DNA of 64,000 nucleotides from RGIG9041 sp045541455 (GCA_045541455.1 JAZQJA010000042.1:62001-126000), one strand, 5' to 3'. Positions 41,905 through 49,920 are shown, counted from the stretch's first letter. The notes: generated from the sequence alone by a model not told the origin. Program-made: numbers and translations.

Positions 41905-42743
41905 TAGTTACTTCTTTTAATTTTGAGAATTGCAATAGAAACCGCACTGATAAATAAAAGCAACCACCACCAATGGATGTTGAAATTATCTTCGGTTTGG
42001 GGAGTGCTTTCTTGTTCGAGTTCAATAGTTGTTATATCTTCTATAGAGAGTAAGCCATTTTCTTCGTTTAGCACTAAATCTAAGTCTATTCCTGCACCGT
42101 TTTGATCTGCTGATATATTGTAGGTGCTATCATTATTTAAAACAACTGTGGAATCAATATCATTTGTTAATAAAAAATGCAAATACCCGATTATCTTACC
42201 GTCTTTTATTGCTGTCAGCGAATGTTCACCTTGTTCTACCTCATAAAATGCAAACTTTCCGTTTTCGTCAGTTATTGCTGTTTTTAAAATAGAACGCAAC
42301 TCCAAATCAACATTCGGAAAAGGTTTTTCGTTCAAAGTGACCGTTCCTTTAACGGTAAAAGTTTTAGTTGAAGTAGCAGTTTCTTTTTCTGTGGTAACAG
42401 TAACAATCATATCTTCACATACTGCCGGAAGTTTAATATATCCGCCACGGATTTGATTTGTCATATCTTCATCATTTACAGTTACCGACTTAATGATATT
42501 TCCACTTTCTGCACGAATAAGTATTCTTGGCTCACTGAGCCGTTCAACCATAAACTTCTCTCTACTAACACCATTGTAGAACACTTTTGCATGTTCCGAT
42601 ACAACCGTGATATTATGGTTGGCTGGAACTGTCAGACTAATAACGGTGTTTGTTACCTCATCTTCCGTTTCTGTTGCAAAAGCTGTTACAGGGCACAAAG
42701 TTAATAAAGTAAAGCACAATAGCAATAAAGCTATTTTCTTCAT
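41904..42743 (-). CDS. Secreted, membrane-anchored protein with CnaB-like domain
   Basis: 279 residues. Signal peptide with cleavage likely after VTAFA (about residue 23). The segment after it begins ISLTVPANHNITV, loosely like the VTIPA stretch of its neighbours. Around residues 125-215 is a carboxypeptidase-regulatory/CnaB-like beta domain (FTVKGTVTLNEKPFPNVDLEL, shown in part as VKGTVTLNEKPFP, and ITDENGKFAFYEVEQGEH). The C-terminus is a helix starting HWWWLLLF followed by KIKRSN, a sortase-less membrane anchor: no LPxTG. Last gene of the operon; may anchor or present the other proteins. Confidence 0.8.
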   Translation of the reverse strand: MKKIALLLLCFTLLTLCPVTAFATETEDEVTNTVISLTVPANHNITVVSEHAKVFYNGVSREKFMVERLSEPRILIRAESGNIIKSVTVNDEDMTNQIRGGYIKLPAVCEDMIVTVTTEKETATSTKTFTVKGTVTLNEKPFPNVDLELRSILKTAITDENGKFAFYEVEQGEHSLTAIKDGKIIGYLHFLLTNDIDSTVVLNNDSTYNISADQNGAGIDLDLVLNEENGLLSIEDITTIELEQESTPQTEDNFNIHWWWLLLFISAVSIAILKIKRSN

Positions 42744-42754
42744 ATTGTACCTCC

Positions 42755-43237
42755 TTAGTTGTTCTCTCTGTCCTCGTAAGAAACAGCAAAAGTAACAGTG
42801 TCAGAATAATCACCGGCATAAGCCGTGTTCCAATTTTCCTGAGTAATATTAATTGTCAAGTCAGTTTTGTCGCCTGCTTTAAGATAAGTTGCAGAGTTAA
42901 AGACTGCATTGTTAGATTTAATCTCATAAGGTATAACCTTTGAATTGTCAATGGCGTTTTCCAGTTTGCCATCGGTAGTAAGGACAACCTTGATGCATTT
43001 ATCAGAGTGGATTTGAGCAGCTTCTACCGTAATTGTACCAAAGGAGGTTTCGGTAGCATTAAAGGCGACTGTAGTGTTAGCCGGAATGGTAACAGTATAT
43101 GTTGGGGCGATACTAAATGATATAGTGGCAGAGCGGCTCTTATCGGTAGTATCCTGATCTACTGTGTCTGCAAATGCGGTTACTAACATTGTTGCCATTG
43201 TTATGATAGTAATAATAATTGATAAAAACTTTTTCAT
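42755..43237 (-). CDS. Secreted single-domain protein with the operon's shared VTIPA beta domain
   Basis: 160 residues. Signal peptide (MKKFLSIIITIITMATMLV and on) with cleavage likely after AFA (residue 23). After a short linker, almost the whole mature protein is one beta domain that begins ISFSIAPTYTVTIPAN and ends AYAGDYSDTVTFAVSYED. The same frame of motifs closes the two preceding operon proteins, but here the domain carries no N-terminal payload. Likely an extracellular structural or adhesive subunit; function not recognised. No membrane anchor or LPxTG. Confidence 0.8.
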   Translation of the reverse strand: MKKFLSIIITIITMATMLVTAFADTVDQDTTDKSRSATISFSIAPTYTVTIPANTTVAFNATETSFGTITVEAAQIHSDKCIKVVLTTDGKLENAIDNSKVIPYEIKSNNAVFNSATYLKAGDKTDLTINITQENWNTAYAGDYSDTVTFAVSYEDRENN

Positions 43238-43257
43238 TATTAAAATTTCCTTGTAAT

Positions 43258-44331
43258 TTATACAACTTTTGTAATCATAATTGAAAATGTTACTGTACCG
43301 GTGTATTTACCTGCAAATTGTGTGCTTGCAGGTAAAACAAAGGAGAGATTGGTACTGCCATTTGTATCAGTATCGGGGTTAACTGTTAATATCGTATCGT
43401 TTAGTGAAACAATTTTATCATCGTTTTTTATTTGATATTCAATTACTGCACCTTCGGTCGTTCTTAATTTGAAGGAGTTGTCACTCTCATTTGTTGCGGT
43501 TAAAGTTACTGCAACAAGTGAGCCTTTTTCTACAACAACATTCTCAACTTTAATTTCGGCTGTGGTGTTGGCATCGATAGTAGCAGGAATAGTTACGGTA
43601 TAAGTTGGATTTACGGAGTAGTTTATTGTAGTTGTTGATTTCTCATACATCCAGTATTCATCATAACCGGCGCCTATAGAATAAGGACTTGCAAATTGAC
43701 CTGAGTTTTGATCAGAAAGTTTTTCACCTTGCAAATAAATCGAACATTTTTGCGGTATTAAGTATACCATGTGTCCATTGTCGTTGCTTATAAACGAACA
43801 GTCTGTAAAGCGGTACTCTACGCCATACAAATCAGCAACCATATAATACGAAGAATGCTCAATTTTGCAGTTTGTAAAGTCCATAATTATCGGTGATACT
43901 TCCTGATTGTCGTTACTGCCAATGCCATAAATGGTGTAGGAGCCGTCATAAACAATGTGCATATTTCTTCCATAAAAAGAGGTACCTTCTTCGGCATAAA
44001 TTCGACCGTTAAGTTTTCCGTTCAGTAAATGAACTGTTCCTGCAGCCAAATGCATACTGACTGTTGTCAGTGTGTGCTGGTCAAGATCCAACTGTAGCGA
44101 GCCGCTAAGTAAAATGTTGCTATTATGTGTAATATCAGCACTAAGTTTTGCGTATACCGTAGTATTGCCGGAATTATTGACTGCTGTAACAAGTGTACTC
44201 AACTCATCTGCGTTGGAAATGATATATGGAGAGTTCTCAGTACCATCGCCAACCAGACTTTCTGCAAATACAGATACTGTCATTGAAAATGTCATAAATG
44301 TTGCCAAAACGATAGAAACTAATTTTTTCAT
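43258..44331 (-). CDS. Secreted protein: beta-helix-like N-terminal domain plus shared VTIPA domain
   Basis: 357 residues. Signal peptide ending SVFA (residue 23). Residues 24-230 begin with GDGTENSPYIISNADEL, a motif typical of right-handed beta-helix or GLUG-type adhesins, and continue as short beta-rich turns. Residues 236-357 form the shared domain (NPTYTVTIPATID through FAGKYTGTVTFSIMI), strikingly similar to the tail of the ubiquitin protein, including FKLRT, LTVNP and the terminal YTGTVTF. Its ATG overlaps the stop of the ubiquitin gene by four bases, so the two are made together. Surface-exposed or released; ligand unknown. Confidence 0.82.
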   Translation of the reverse strand: MKKLVSIVLATFMTFSMTVSVFAESLVGDGTENSPYIISNADELSTLVTAVNNSGNTTVYAKLSADITHNSNILLSGSLQLDLDQHTLTTVSMHLAAGTVHLLNGKLNGRIYAEEGTSFYGRNMHIVYDGSYTIYGIGSNDNQEVSPIIMDFTNCKIEHSSYYMVADLYGVEYRFTDCSFISNDNGHMVYLIPQKCSIYLQGEKLSDQNSGQFASPYSIGAGYDEYWMYEKSTTTINYSVNPTYTVTIPATIDANTTAEIKVENVVVEKGSLVAVTLTATNESDNSFKLRTTEGAVIEYQIKNDDKIVSLNDTILTVNPDTDTNGSTNLSFVLPASTQFAGKYTGTVTFSIMITKVV

Positions 44332-45023
44332 ATACTTTGTGTCTCCTTTATTAACATAGTAAAGGTTATTGTACCTGTATATTCACCGGCATATATGATG
44401 TTTTTTGGTGTAGTAAAATTAAGTGTTGTACTACTATTTGCAGCAGTTTCAGGGTTGACTGTAAGCACAGCGTCACCAACAGCTATCGTAGTGTCGTTAT
44501 TTTCAATTGTGTATTCCACAACAGAGTTTTCTTTGGTGCGAAGTTTAAAGGTGTTATCATCTTCGCTTGTATCGGTGATAGTGATCTCTAACTGCTTTCC
44601 TTTTTCAAGTACAACATTTTCTGCCGAAATAGTTTCGGATTTTCCAAGTTCCACCGTTGCAGGAATAGTAACAGTGTAAGCAGGGGTAACAACATATTCC
44701 AAATTTATCGCATTGTTATTTGAACGTAGCACTAAATGGATAGTCGATTCTTTTTGGATGTTATAATCACTTAAGGTTTTTCCTTCTTCGAGTTGCTTGC
44801 CTGCAAAAATAAGCCTTTGTTGATCGGGCGGAATTCCTTCTTTTTCCTGTATCTTTGCTTTGATTGCATCAATACTATCATTTGGCTCTACTTCTAGGGT
44901 GATAGTTTTGCCCGTCAATGTCTTTACAAAAATCTGCATGGCATTCACTGTTATTGATGTATAGAACATACAACAAACAGCAAGTATTATAACTGTAATA
45001 CATTTAATTGATTTGTTTTTCAT
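44328..45023 (-). CDS. Secreted protein with an N-terminal eukaryotic-type ubiquitin domain
   Basis: 231 residues. Residues 1-28 are a signal peptide whose likely cleavage site (TVNA/MQ) leaves Met 1 of ubiquitin as the mature N-terminus. Residues 29-100 (bases 44724-44939) match human ubiquitin 1-72 at 64 of 72 positions by my count; changes are S20N, T22S, E24D, N25A, V26I, D32E, D52E and R54K. All seven lysines and the Leu8/Ile44/His68/Val70 patch are kept. The LRGG tail is replaced by SNNN leading into a ~120-residue beta domain (PAYTVTIPATVEL to AGEYTGTITFTML) shared with the next genes. GAGG lies 10 bases before the ATG. Conjugation through Gly76 is impossible. Role unknown; a host-directed decoy or binding module is one hypothesis. 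Confidence 0.95.
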   Translation of the reverse strand: MKNKSIKCITVIILAVCCMFYTSITVNAMQIFVKTLTGKTITLEVEPNDSIDAIKAKIQEKEGIPPDQQRLIFAGKQLEEGKTLSDYNIQKESTIHLVLRSNNNAINLEYVVTPAYTVTIPATVELGKSETISAENVVLEKGKQLEITITDTSEDDNTFKLRTKENSVVEYTIENNDTTIAVGDAVLTVNPETAANSSTTLNFTTPKNIIYAGEYTGTITFTMLIKETQSI

Positions 45024-45039
45024 TTGTCTTTTACCTCAC

Positions 45040-45582
45040 TTATTTAACTATGAGAACTGTTTCGACATTTGCACCGTTCATAGGCGACTGATCTGCTGTG
45101 GAATATGTGGTAATTTTAATAGTAGCATTATATTCACCCGCACCAAGCGCACGGGAAAGTGAAATTTGTGTAATGGCCTGACCAGGTGGTACCAGTTTGG
45201 ATGTATAAAGGCTTTCTCCTGTATCTTTAAGAAGTAATTCAAACACAAAGTAACAAGGATTGCCTTCGGGATTTAGTAGTGCAACCGATACATTCTTCTG
45301 ATTTGCAGGAAGTGTAATGGAAGGGTACCCTGGAATTTTAATACCAGCAGCAGGCTTATCTTCAGTTTTGTCCTGTAGTTTCTCACCGTTCCATTCACTT
45401 GCATTGGAGTCAATATCTAAAGTACCAGATTGTGAAGAAGATGGATTGTCCGGAATATTATTTCCAAACCAGTTATCCCAGTTTAATCCAATAATTAGCG
45501 CACCAACCAGTAATAGTAGTATAACGATTGAGCCAATAATAATATAACTTTTTTTAATTACAATTCCGCCGCTATCGTTCAT
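45040..45582 (-). CDS. Membrane-anchored extracellular protein, first gene of the ubiquitin operon
   Basis: About 180 residues. One N-terminal membrane helix (about 12-34, IIIGSIVILLLLVGALIIG) with a short cytoplasmic head, a Ser/Pro/Asp/Asn-rich linker, then an extracellular beta domain (about 85-180) containing YPSITLPANQKNVSVAL and ending ALGAGEYNATIKITTYS, reminiscent of the VTIPA...AGEYTGT pattern of its neighbours. Start ATG at 45582 with GGAGG 8-9 bases upstream; the frame extends upstream through the promoter and should not be used. It may tether or assemble the secreted partners. Confidence 0.8.
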   Translation of the reverse strand: MNDSGGIVIKKSYIIIGSIVILLLLVGALIIGLNWDNWFGNNIPDNPSSSQSGTLDIDSNASEWNGEKLQDKTEDKPAAGIKIPGYPSITLPANQKNVSVALLNPEGNPCYFVFELLLKDTGESLYTSKLVPPGQAITQISLSRALGAGEYNATIKITTYSTADQSPMNGANVETVLIVK

Positions 45583-45721
45583 TTTATGTACCTCCAAAGG
45601 ATAAATTAAAAAGACATAAGTCGCCTGAATAATAAAATTATGTATTGGTTTAATTATTTGATAAAAAATGTTTTGCAATGACTTTTGAGTTGCGATTTTT
45701 TGTGTAGATTTTTGATGTTTT

Positions 45722-45750
45722 ATTATATCATAAAATATTAAAAATATCAA
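45722..45750 (-). promoter_or_regulatory. Promoter of the ubiquitin-containing surface operon
   Basis: On the minus strand, -35 TTGATA, a perfect 17-base spacer and -10 TATAAT. The start would be near 45715, giving a 5' leader of about 130 bases before the first gene. Confidence 0.75.
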
Positions 45751-45821
45751 TAGAATTAATATCATAGTACAATTATTCCAACACATTTTTTGTAAGAACT
45801 ATAAAATTTGCAGTATCATAA

Positions 45822-45866
45822 ATAAAAATGCAGTATAACCAATTTGGCTATACTGCATTTTATTTA
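45822..45866. terminator. Terminator of the lipoprotein-dependent ABC importer operon
   Basis: Stem ATAAAATGCAGTATA/TATACTGCATTTTAT (one extra A on one arm) with an 11-base loop, then T-rich sequence on the minus strand. Confidence 0.8.
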
Positions 45867-45894
45867 TGACTGTGTTTTTTTGATATTTTTGTAT

Positions 45895-46689
45895 TTAGCT
45901 TAAAAGAGCTCTGTCACTTGTGAATTCTGTGCCGCTTGATTTTGTGAATTTTTCAAGTAAATCTTCAACAGTCAAGTTTTTCTTTTCTTCACCGCGAACA
46001 TCAATAATAATTTTTCCGTTATTCATCATTATAAGTCTGTTACCGTAGGTGATAGCATCTTTCATATTATGAGTAATCATAAATGTTGTAAGGTTTTCTT
46101 CTTCTACAATTTCTTTGGTTATAGATAAAACCTTTGATGCAGTTTTAGGATCAAGAGCTGCGGTATGTTCATCTAGTAATAAGAGTTTAGGGTTATTCAT
46201 CGAAGCCATTAAAAGTGTTATGGCCTGACGCTGTCCGCCGGACAACAAGCCTACTTTTGTTGAAAGTCTTTCGCTAAGCCCTAAATCTAAACGCTGAAGC
46301 ATTTTTTTGTAAACGGCACGGTCAGCATTGGTGATTGACCAGCCAAGTCCGCGGCGCTTGCCCCTAAACATAGCAAGAGCCATATTTTCTTCAATCCACA
46401 TATCAGCAGCAGTTCCGGTCATAGGATCTTGGAAAACCCTGCCTATAAACTTTGCCCGTTTGTATTCGGGTAAGTTTGTAATATCGTTACCGTCAATCAA
46501 AATGCTCCCGTTGTCAACGGGAAATGTGCCTGCAATAGCATTAAGTAAAGTCGATTTACCTGCACCGTTACCGCCTATAACTGTAACAAAGTCTCCGTCT
46601 TCAAGTGTTATTGATACATTTTCAAGCGCAACCTTTTCATTTACGGTGCCTGCATTGAATATTTTAGTTATGTTTTTTACTTCAAGCAT
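45895..46689 (-). CDS. ABC transporter ATP-binding protein (partner of YtrP/TrpY-type permease)
   Basis: 264 residues. Walker A GGNGAGKST, Q-loop VFQDP, signature LSGGQRQAITLLMA, Walker B LLLLDEHTAALDP (Asp-Glu followed by His instead of Pro or Ala), H-loop ITHNM. It energises the importer encoded upstream. Start overlaps the permease stop by eight bases. Confidence 0.92.
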   Translation of the reverse strand: MLEVKNITKIFNAGTVNEKVALENVSITLEDGDFVTVIGGNGAGKSTLLNAIAGTFPVDNGSILIDGNDITNLPEYKRAKFIGRVFQDPMTGTAADMWIEENMALAMFRGKRRGLGWSITNADRAVYKKMLQRLDLGLSERLSTKVGLLSGGQRQAITLLMASMNNPKLLLLDEHTAALDPKTASKVLSITKEIVEEENLTTFMITHNMKDAITYGNRLIMMNNGKIIIDVRGEEKKNLTVEDLLEKFTKSSGTEFTSDRALLS

Positions 46690-47596
46690 CTTTTGACACC
46701 TCCTTGGTTTTTATCAAGGCTTTTTTAGAAAAATATTTACCTTTCCAATAGGGAACAGCGAGGAACAAAGCAACAAGTAGAGCCGAAAGCATCTTGAGGT
46801 AGTTTGTGTCAAGACCGAGGAAAATTATAGTCTGATAAACCATATAATAAATAACTCCGCCAAGAACTACAGCCAGAAGTTTAAGAGCAAAGTTGTATCT
46901 TGTAATTTTAGAAAATACAGCTTCGCCGATAATTACAGCGGCAAGACCGATAACGATAGCACCTTTTCCTGCGTTTGCGTCTGAAAAGCCAAGGAACAAA
47001 GAAAGAATTGCGCCGGAAAGAGCAACGATTCCGTTAGATAAAACAAGTCCTAAAACTTTAATTACATCAGTATTTATACCTTGTGCACGGCTCATATTGA
47101 TATTACAACCTGTAGCCCTTACTGCACTACCAAGCGAAGTGCCGAAAAACCAATAGAAAACACCGATTATTACACCGACAATTATTGTAAGGTATACAAA
47201 AGTTAAACCTAGTTCTTCTGTAGAAATAAAGTATTCAACCCCAAACGGATAACCCACGTTTGATGTGCCGCCCATTATTTTCAGGTTGACCGACCAAAGA
47301 ATAAGTTGTGTTAATATACCTGAGAGGATTGCAGGGATGCCAAAACCTGTGTGAAAAATACCGGTTACAAATCCTGCTAGCATGCCGGCTACCATGGCCG
47401 CTGAAATACCAATCCATACCGGCATATCATACTTAACAATAAGTACAGTGCATACTGCCATACCTGTGCATATTGAACCATCTACGGTAAGGTCGGCAAT
47501 ATCAAGAATTCTATATGTAATGTATACGCCTATAGCCATAATGCCCCAAATTATGCCTTGTGCAATGGCGGGAGGCAATGAAGTTAAATAAATCAA
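46682..47596 (-). CDS. ABC transporter permease (branched-chain/BMP-like fold)
   Basis: 304 residues with about nine hydrophobic helices and the family motif GLVLSNGIVALSGAILS. It is the membrane part of the importer family that includes predicted tryptophan transporters (TrpXYZ). Fused type, one permease gene only, so a homodimer is expected. Substrate assignment is uncertain. Confidence 0.88.
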   Translation of the reverse strand: MIYLTSLPPAIAQGIIWGIMAIGVYITYRILDIADLTVDGSICTGMAVCTVLIVKYDMPVWIGISAAMVAGMLAGFVTGIFHTGFGIPAILSGILTQLILWSVNLKIMGGTSNVGYPFGVEYFISTEELGLTFVYLTIIVGVIIGVFYWFFGTSLGSAVRATGCNINMSRAQGINTDVIKVLGLVLSNGIVALSGAILSLFLGFSDANAGKGAIVIGLAAVIIGEAVFSKITRYNFALKLLAVVLGGVIYYMVYQTIIFLGLDTNYLKMLSALLVALFLAVPYWKGKYFSKKALIKTKEVSKDA

Positions 47597-47636
47597 AACT
47601 AAATTCCTTTCTAAAAAAAGTCCTTACAAACGAAAT

Positions 47637-47679
47637 CGACAGGGTTTGTATCGATAAGCTATCAATACAAACCTTGTCG
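47637..47679 (-). other. Intercistronic hairpin between binding-protein and permease genes
   Basis: Long stem CGAC-AGGGTTTGTAT-c-GATA/TATC-a-ATACAAACCTTGTCG without a U run. It probably stabilises or attenuates the mRNA so that more binding protein than membrane subunits is made; this role is inference. Confidence 0.6.
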
Positions 47680-47698
47680 TTGCTTTATACTTAAATAA

Positions 47699-48679
47699 TT
47701 ATTTAATGGCTACATAACCGTCTTTTTCAAGAGCAGCTGTATCAATTTTAAGATCGTTACAAATGTTAGCGTTGTAATTTTTTGTTAGTTTCTCTTCAGG
47801 AGTGTACTCAATTGCCATTGTTGAAATATCAGCCTCACCCTTGATGATCTTTACAGCCATCTCACCGGTAGCATATCCGAGGTCGTAGTAGTTGATGCTC
47901 AATGTTGCAATACCACAGCCTTTGCAAATTCCTGCTTCACCGGCAATGATAGGTTTTTTAGGTGACATTGATTTATAGATCGCATCAGCACAAGAAGCTG
48001 CGGTGTTATCTGTAGGAACATAGATAGCATCGTTTTCCGAAGAAGCTTTTTGAGCAATAAGAGATACATCGTTTGTATCTGTAAATGTGTAAGTATTGCA
48101 TGTTATGTTTTTAGCTTCAAGTTCTTTTTTAACAACTTCTACTTGATATACGGAGTTAGCCTCAGTTGCACAGTAGAGAAGTCCTACTGTTTTAGCGTCG
48201 GGAACAAGTTCGGTAATCATAGCAGCTTGCTTGTCAAGGGGAGCAAGGTCACTTGTACCTGAAACGTTACCGCCTACTGTACCTGAGAAATTATCAATTT
48301 CAAGTGCAACACCATATTCTGTAACAGATGTTCCAAGAATCGGAATTGTTTTAGTTGATTTAACAGCAGCCTGTAAAGCGGGTGTGGCATTGGCCATAAT
48401 TAAATCAACTTTCTTTGATGCAAAGTTATCTGTTATTGTTTTGCACATTGCAGCATCATTAGCTGCATTTTGAATATCAAATTTAACATTTTCTTCGCCA
48501 AGACCGGCAATGACAGCATCTTTAAATCCGTTTGTTGCGGCGTCAAGTGCATCATGAGTTACAAGCTGGCAAATACCGATCGTGTAAACATCGTTCTTTT
48601 CACAGCTGGCAAGTGAAAAAACAGTTGAAAACAGCAGTATACAAACGGTTATAAGTGCAATAATTCTTTTGGTTTTCAT
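47699..48679 (-). CDS. ABC transporter substrate-binding lipoprotein (PF04392 type)
   Basis: 326 residues. Lipoprotein signal peptide with lipobox SLASC at about residue 26. The mature part is a type I periplasmic-binding fold: YTIGICQLVTHDALD, then PILGTSVTEYG and PIIAGEAGICKG, the pattern of the family linked to tryptophan or other aromatic/small-molecule uptake. First gene of the importer operon with its own promoter. Confidence 0.9.
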   Translation of the reverse strand: MKTKRIIALITVCILLFSTVFSLASCEKNDVYTIGICQLVTHDALDAATNGFKDAVIAGLGEENVKFDIQNAANDAAMCKTITDNFASKKVDLIMANATPALQAAVKSTKTIPILGTSVTEYGVALEIDNFSGTVGGNVSGTSDLAPLDKQAAMITELVPDAKTVGLLYCATEANSVYQVEVVKKELEAKNITCNTYTFTDTNDVSLIAQKASSENDAIYVPTDNTAASCADAIYKSMSPKKPIIAGEAGICKGCGIATLSINYYDLGYATGEMAVKIIKGEADISTMAIEYTPEEKLTKNYNANICNDLKIDTAALEKDGYVAIK

Positions 48680-48716
48680 TGTGGTAATCTCCTAAATTTA
48701 TAATTAATTAAAAATA

Positions 48717-48745
48717 AGTCTATCACTGTAAAACTATAGTGTCAA
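48717..48745 (-). promoter_or_regulatory. Promoter of the ABC importer operon
   Basis: On the minus strand, -35 TTGACA, a 17-base spacer and -10 TAGACT, about 38 bases before the ATG. No T-box or tryptophan leader is visible in the short 5' region. Confidence 0.7.
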
Positions 48746-48801
48746 CCTATTTTTTAAAAAAAGTCACTTTTTAAAACACAAATATTGAATATTTATGCAT
48801 T

Positions 48802-49812
48802 TTACACAAGAAATTGTTTGATTTTAGGCATAAGACCTATTTTATCGGGAGTATATGCCGGTAATTGAAGTATATCGTGACCTGGGAAACAGTTGCCCTC
48901 TATTATTTGTATGCTATCTTGCGACAAGGCAATATCCCATCCGACATAACTTATTTGTGGTAATACCTTTGCGGCCATAGTAACTGTTTTAATTATCTCG
49001 TTCCACATAGGGATTTCAAAACCTACAATCTGTTCGTTTGTATACGGGTGACTGGTGTAAGTGTCTCCGTTTTTATCGGCTGCAGGTAGTGTTATGCGTC
49101 CGTTTTCTGTGTTTACTATCGCTGCCATTCCTCCGCTGTTAAGGTTGTCTACAAACTTTCCGTTGTTTCCAATACGCCAAAAAGCAAACACCGGAGTTAC
49201 AACATCATTTTTAAGTATTGTTACAACACGGATAGTGTTAATGGCAAGTGGATAAACCTTTGAAATATCGCTGTGCTGAATAATAATTTCTTCGATAATT
49301 CCGTTCGTTTTTTTGCATAAATATTCATAAGCTTCATCGACAGGCATTTTATCAAACATAATTTTTTCAATGCCACGTCCGCAAGTGCCATCAATAGGTT
49401 TGTAAATAAGACCGGTCTTATCACTTGCAAATTTTAAAAAATCTTCTTTTGACATATTTTCCGTCAAAATCCAATCACGGTGAATAAAGTCTTTGAAAAT
49501 TTCGTTGAATTCGTTTTTATTATCAAAAACATGCCAGAAATTTCGGTCGTTATATTTTTTAACAAGAGCGTTGTTAACACCACGTGTAACATAGGTTTTG
49601 CGCTGCTTTGCATTTAAATTATAAAATTCAAACAAGTCGTAGTCAAGCGGACCTGCACCGTACTTCATACCGCAATATATCATATCGGCAAAAATATATA
49701 TCCAACTTTTTTTAGATTTTTTTGCAACTCTTGCAACATCGGCAAAAGTGCGTTTTAAATCCATTCTGAATATTCTTTTGATAGCATAAGTAATTTTCAA
49801 TTTAATCACCAT
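48802..49812 (-). CDS. ATP-grasp protein of the sugar-transfer-associated family
   Basis: 336 residues resembling the sugar-transfer-associated ATP-grasp family (PF14397). The N-terminal basic helices are followed by an ATP-grasp core: YKPIDGTCGRGIEKI (ATP-binding Lys and Gly-rich loop), INTIRVVTIL, and the metal-binding IIEGNCFPGHD near the C-terminus, where Glu-Gly-Asn is the conserved triad. It should ligate a carboxylate to an amine or similar; relatives lie in polysaccharide loci. ATG at 49812 has no clear SD; a TTG four codons in, with GGTGAT upstream, is an alternative start. Confidence 0.85.
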   Translation of the reverse strand: MVIKLKITYAIKRIFRMDLKRTFADVARVAKKSKKSWIYIFADMIYCGMKYGAGPLDYDLFEFYNLNAKQRKTYVTRGVNNALVKKYNDRNFWHVFDNKNEFNEIFKDFIHRDWILTENMSKEDFLKFASDKTGLIYKPIDGTCGRGIEKIMFDKMPVDEAYEYLCKKTNGIIEEIIIQHSDISKVYPLAINTIRVVTILKNDVVTPVFAFWRIGNNGKFVDNLNSGGMAAIVNTENGRITLPAADKNGDTYTSHPYTNEQIVGFEIPMWNEIIKTVTMAAKVLPQISYVGWDIALSQDSIQIIEGNCFPGHDILQLPAYTPDKIGLMPKIKQFLV

Positions 49813-49829
49813 CTTAAGTTTTTGATTTA

Positions 49830-49858
49830 ATTATATTTATGAGTAGGTTAAATGTCAA
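49830..49858 (-). promoter_or_regulatory. Promoter of the ATP-grasp gene
   Basis: On the minus strand, consensus -35 TTGACA, a 17-base spacer and -10 TATAAT. The leader would be only about 10-20 bases. Confidence 0.75.
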
Positions 49859-49920
49859 GAATGTATAAATGAATGATGAATATACTTAATTATTTGTATA
49901 TATTTATACATCTTAATTAC

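Noticed and set aside
44328..45023. Eukaryotic contamination as explanation for ubiquitin
   Set aside because: The domain lies inside a gene with bacterial signal peptide, SD, operon neighbours and a tail shared with the next gene, and shows no intron or codon shift.
45583..45786. 68-codon N-terminal extension of the first surface-operon gene
   Set aside because: It runs through a consensus promoter and the GGAGG of the ATG at 45582; composition is extremely AT-rich.
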